From Anaerolineae bacterium (lineage in GTDB: Bacteria > Chloroflexota > Anaerolineae > JAADDB01), in contig WFWT01000036.1 in the NCBI GenBank assembly GCA_015490995.1, positions 1 through 45,755 of the forward strand: a stretch of DNA of 45,755 bases. Reading direction: 5' to 3'. Positions 43,524 through 45,755 of this stretch are shown here, piece by piece (position 1 is the stretch's first letter; the number at the start of each line of letters is the position of its first letter). Made by a program: the position numbers and the translations under genes. Under the pieces are notes generated by a model that saw only the letters and a program-made list of their open reading frames with translations, had not been told where the DNA came from and did not search any database.

Positions 43524-43892
43524 TCAAGAGACGGCCCGTACACGGGCGGTGAGTTCCATTGGGCTAAACGGCTTCGCCAACACATCATCCACACCCAACT
43601 GGCGTGCCTGATGCCGCGATTTTCCCCCGTCCACGCCGGTCAACAGAATCACCCGGGGTTGTCGCTCAGGAGCCATATGCTCTCGAATCTCCCGCGCCAC
43701 CTGATAGCCATCTTTATTAGGCATTACCACATCCAACAGCACAATATCCGGCTGCAATTGCCGGATCTTCTGCAACGCTTCCTCGCCGTCGGCAGCCACC
43801 TCTACCCGATAACCCTCTTGGTGCAATACCTGCGTAATCAGTCGCCTCAACAGGGGCGAGTCGTCCACTACCAGGACCAATTTGCCCGCCAT
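43524..43892 (-). CDS. Single-domain response regulator (CheY-like receiver)
   Basis: A 122-residue stand-alone receiver domain. Acidic pocket residues D10 and D11, phospho-acceptor D54 in IVLLDVVMP, T85 and K107 in AKPFSP are all present. There is no output domain, so it must signal by protein contacts, as in CheY, PilG/PilH or phosphorelay intermediates. No histidine kinase is in the window. AAGGAGGG lies 5-6 bases before the ATG at 43892; the 12 in-frame residues upstream are probably not translated. It converges on the lipoprotein gene. Confidence 0.9.
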   Translation of the reverse strand: MAGKLVLVVDDSPLLRRLITQVLHQEGYRVEVAADGEEALQKIRQLQPDIVLLDVVMPNKDGYQVAREIREHMAPERQPRVILLTGVDGGKSRHQARQLGVDDVLAKPFSPMELTARVRAVS

Positions 43893-43963
43893 GCGCGCCC
43901 TCCTTGGTGTTGTGTGCATGTTGTCCACCGCACAAAGACCCCACGCAACCCGAATTCACCCTT

Positions 43964-43992
43964 AGCATACGGATAGGCCGGAGAAAATGCAA
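43964..43992 (-). promoter_or_regulatory. Candidate promoter of the response regulator
   Basis: On the minus strand TTGCAT (43987-43992) and TATGCT (43964-43969) are 17 bases apart, about 70 bases upstream of the start codon. Moderate match to consensus. Confidence 0.4.
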
Positions 43993-44381
43993 GGGGATAA
44001 AAGTACTATATTTGAGGCGGCAGCACCTCACCCCCGTCCAGGACAGGTATGTCCTATCCCGGTGTTTCTCGAGTTTCAGCGTCCCTTCACTTCCCGGTCA
44101 GACACACACTTCGAGCGTTGTCTGGGTTAAGCATGACCGCCGGATGCGCCACCTCCCCTTTCCGCATGCCATCCACCCGCGAGGGAAGAACCGTGCACCT
44201 CCCCAGAAACCGTCCCCCCTCACAGGCAGCTATACCGGTTATACCGTCCATCTGCAGTGACAAGTGTAAAAAATCATCAACGCACCGGTAGCACATCTCT
44301 CCCGGGTTTCGTGAAATTGTAAACAAATAGGCCTGACTTGGCCTGTTCCAGGTGCCAAGTGTAGATCCTCCTCGAGAGAAT

Positions 44382-44409
44382 TTGACAAATATCCGTTGGT
44401 GCTTACCAT
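44382..44409 (+). promoter_or_regulatory. Candidate promoter of the NusG-like gene
   Basis: A perfect TTGACA (44382-44387) and TACCAT (44404-44409) separated by 16 bases, just after a stable hairpin. It lies about 310 bases before the start codon. Confidence 0.55.
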
Positions 44410-44570
44410 ATGGGTTGACGCCCTTTCTTTAGCACCCGGCGACGGTGTCGGTGCATCCCTTTTACTACCGATTGACCTACCGATCGAGAGCGTTCGGGAT
44501 AACTATGCTGGCCATTCAGCCTTCACCCCCACCCCTCGCAGATAGACAGAACGAGGAGAATGGCTTAATC

Positions 44571-44660
44571 CCTTCCCCTTCTCCTGAATTCGGGAGAGGG
44601 AGAAAGGATGGGGAGAGGGGTTAGGGCGTAGAGAACACGAATTTCCGAACGTTCTCCTGA
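44571..44660 (+). repeat. Dispersed repeat, copy 2
   Basis: Starts with an imperfect inverted repeat (CTTCTCCTGAATTCGGGAGAGG) and continues through GGGGAGAGGGGTTAGGGC and GAACACGAATTTCCGAACG. Same order and orientation as the copy at 17268-17345. It lies in the leader of the NusG-like gene, 60 bases before the start. Confidence 0.6.
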
Positions 44661-44719
44661 TGCAGCACTGACCCAGTAAGCTTTATCCCCTGCCTGGAGC
44701 AGGTTCACGAGGAGGAGAG

Positions 44720-45319
44720 ATGGACCACTGGTATGTGCTGTACACCAAGCCCAACGCCGAGTACGCCGCCTCTCATTTCCTCTCCCAGAAAGGATACGAA
44801 ACGTTTCTCCCGGTGGTGAAGTCCCCCCACCCACGGCGTGGTTATGAAACGGTCCCTCTCTTTCCCTCCTACCTGTTTATTCGCTTCGACCCAAACCGCC
44901 TGGTGATCAAGGACATTTACCAAACTCCAGGTGTGCGTACGCTGGTTAAGTTTGATAACCGTTTGGCCATTGTTCCCGACATTGTTATTGAGTTCATCCG
45001 TAAACGTGTAGAAGCAATTAACGAAGTCGGGGGATTGCCCAATCACAACTTCAAGCCAGGGGATTTGGTTTACATCCGTTCCGGCCCTCTGGCCGGGTTG
45101 GAAGCTATTTTCGAAGGCCCCCTGGGGCCTCGCGAGCGTGTCTGGGTACTGGTGTACATCCTGGGAGCGCTAAACCGGGCTGAGGTGCCGGTGGAGGACC
45201 TTGAACCCATTGTTAAGGCATATAGCGGGCTTCGACCGAAGAAGAAATTGCCTCGGCGCACGCGCGGGCGCGGCCGCCGTATCCGCAATGCTCCCGACTT
45301 TACACCCCAACCCAAATAA
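44720..45319 (+). CDS. NusG-family transcription antiterminator paralogue (RfaH/LoaP-like)
   Basis: A 199-residue NusG-family protein. The N-terminal NGN domain begins HWYVLYTKPNAEYAASHFL and has PLFPSYLFIRFDP, which contacts RNA polymerase. A KOW domain follows (FKPGDLVYIRSGPLAGLEAIFEG, about 112-134). The C terminus carries an unusual basic tail rich in Lys and Arg (about 173-190), which could bind RNA. Specialised NusG paralogues of this type usually sit at the head of polysaccharide or natural-product operons and let polymerase read through terminators. GGAGG lies 4 bases before the ATG. A strong terminator follows at 45347-45389, then a lipoprotein gene. Confidence 0.87.
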   Translation: MDHWYVLYTKPNAEYAASHFLSQKGYETFLPVVKSPHPRRGYETVPLFPSYLFIRFDPNRLVIKDIYQTPGVRTLVKFDNRLAIVPDIVIEFIRKRVEAINEVGGLPNHNFKPGDLVYIRSGPLAGLEAIFEGPLGPRERVWVLVYILGALNRAEVPVEDLEPIVKAYSGLRPKKKLPRRTRGRGRRIRNAPDFTPQPK

Positions 45320-45346
45320 ATGGTGTGCTCTCCCTTCCTCCTGACG

Positions 45347-45389
45347 TCACCGGGCAGTCCGTACGATGGGCTGTCCGGTGATGCTTTTT
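45347..45389 (+). terminator. Strong Rho-independent terminator after the NusG-like gene
   Basis: TCACCGGGCAG (45347-45357) pairs with CTGTCCGGTGA (45371-45381) over 11 bp with one G-U pair, followed by TGC and five U residues (45385-45389). It separates the NusG-like gene from the lipoprotein gene at the window end. Confidence 0.85.
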
Positions 45390-45541
45390 GTGGAAAGGAG
45401 ACTCCACTTGGGGTAAACTATGGCCATGCTCCGTCTTCGCCTGCGCGCGACACGGTGAGGGGATAAACGCCCCAATAGGGCACGGTGGTTGAATGACACA
45501 CCACCGGGTGGCTCCTGACACCCACCGGAGGCAAGGGCTTT

Positions 45542-45755
45542 GTGAGGATGGACAGTTACACGCGAGGGTGGCAAGGCCGGACACGGTGGCGGCGTTATGG
45601 ATGGTTGCTCGGATGGATGCTGGGTGTGTTGACGGCTTGTGCATCAGGCTTACCCATTCCTTCCTCGGTCACGCCTTATCCCCCGGAAACGCGCCCGGCC
45701 GTACGATGGACTTCCTCGCCTTCTCCGACGTGGACGCCTTCACCCACTCCCACAC
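45542..45755 (+). CDS. Lipoprotein, N-terminal part (cut by window end)
   Basis: The reading frame stays open to the window edge. Starting from GTG 45542 or ATG 45548, it encodes a basic N terminus (about 20 residues), a hydrophobic segment and a lipobox VLTAC, then a Ser/Thr/Pro-rich stretch ending PSPTWTPSPTPT. This is the usual design of a surface lipoprotein with a flexible linker before the functional domain, which lies outside the window. AGGG lies a few bases before the GTG. It is the first gene after the NusG paralogue and its terminator, so it may head a surface-polymer operon. Confidence 0.7.
   Translation, partial: MRMDSYTRGWQGRTRWRRYGWLLGWMLGVLTACASGLPIPSSVTPYPPETRPAVRWTSSPSPTWTPSPTPT

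Larger units (their letters stand above)
43993..44719. other. Long gap and leader upstream of the NusG-like gene
   Basis: About 730 bases without a credible gene. It holds two TATACCG copies 9 bases apart (about 44231-44247), a hairpin CTTGGC-CTG-TTC-CAG-GT-GCCAAG (44337-44359), the candidate promoter at 44382-44409 and the dispersed repeat at 44571-44660. If the promoter is correct, the NusG-like mRNA has a leader of about 300 bases. Confidence 0.5.

Noticed and set aside
44016-44024. GGCGGCAGC, similar to the ops element used by RfaH
   Set aside because: One mismatch to a short enterobacterial motif, located before the candidate NusG-like promoter and therefore not in its transcript.
44087-44326. 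79-residue minus-strand open frame in the gap upstream of the NusG-like gene
   Set aside because: No recognised domain, no convincing ribosome binding site or promoter, and it stops where any longer homology would continue. A decayed gene cannot be excluded.
1-45755. tRNA, rRNA, CRISPR arrays, transposases, integrases
   Set aside because: Intergenic regions were scanned by eye for the TTCGA arm of tRNAs, regularly spaced repeats and mobile-element proteins; none was found.

Overview
The window is about 45.8 kb of moderately GC-rich bacterial chromosome, with densely packed genes, many stop/start overlaps of the ATGA type, purine-rich ribosome binding sites and sigma-70-like promoters. No tRNA, rRNA, CRISPR array or transposase gene was seen. 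Gene content (HemQ-type heme pathway, pyruvoyl arginine decarboxylase, YkoD/YkoC-like ECF transporter, EndoQ-helicase fusion, NEW3-domain protein beside an ABC exporter) suggests a deep-branching, possibly thermophilic bacterium. My best guess is Chloroflexota, but this is an inference from gene content, not a phylogenetic result.

Layout. 1-4.9 kb (minus strand): a fused ECF ATPase, its T protein, thiD and a secreted M14 carboxypeptidase. 5.2-12.2 kb (plus): an endonuclease Q-like PHP domain fused to a UvrD helicase, a PbpC-type penicillin-binding protein, a methyltransferase and a hotdog thioesterase. 12.3-18.2 kb (minus): a polyamine pair (ureohydrolase plus an arginine decarboxylase/aminopropyltransferase fusion), then glmS with a clear glmS ribozyme in its long leader, then a ZIP metal transporter whose promoter carries a DtxR/MntR-like dyad. 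18.4-27.5 kb (plus): a class III aminotransferase, a kinase-fold protein, hisI, hisE, a GtrB-like glycosyltransferase, an inositol-phosphatase-family enzyme, mtnP, an O-antigen-ligase-like protein, a GtrA-like protein and a GT4 glycosyltransferase. 27.6-30.7 kb (minus): a NEW3-domain protein and a two-gene ABC exporter. 31.0-41.9 kb (minus): a complete glutamyl-tRNA-to-heme operon. 42.4-45.8 kb: a Vps62-like lipoprotein, a stand-alone response regulator, a NusG paralogue with a long leader and a strong downstream terminator, and the start of another lipoprotein gene cut by the window edge.

How the genes work together. The heme operon reads hemCD-hemB-hemQ-radical SAM-hemA-hemL-hemE-hemH-hemY from one strong promoter. 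HemQ together with HemY and HemH indicates the coproporphyrin-dependent route. The fused arginine decarboxylase/aminopropyltransferase followed 2 bases later by an agmatinase-type ureohydrolase fits the Thermus-type route to spermidine: arginine, agmatine, N1-aminopropylagmatine, spermidine. MtnP would recycle the methylthioadenosine this route releases. GlmS makes glucosamine-6-phosphate, precursor of the peptidoglycan polymerised by PbpC and of surface glycans made by the 21-27 kb cluster, and its mRNA leader carries the self-cleaving sensor for that product.

The strongest items for follow-up are the decarboxylase/aminopropyltransferase fusion, the glmS ribozyme with an internal insertion, the EndoQ-UvrD fusion, the radical SAM protein inside the heme operon, and the NusG paralogue/terminator/lipoprotein arrangement.
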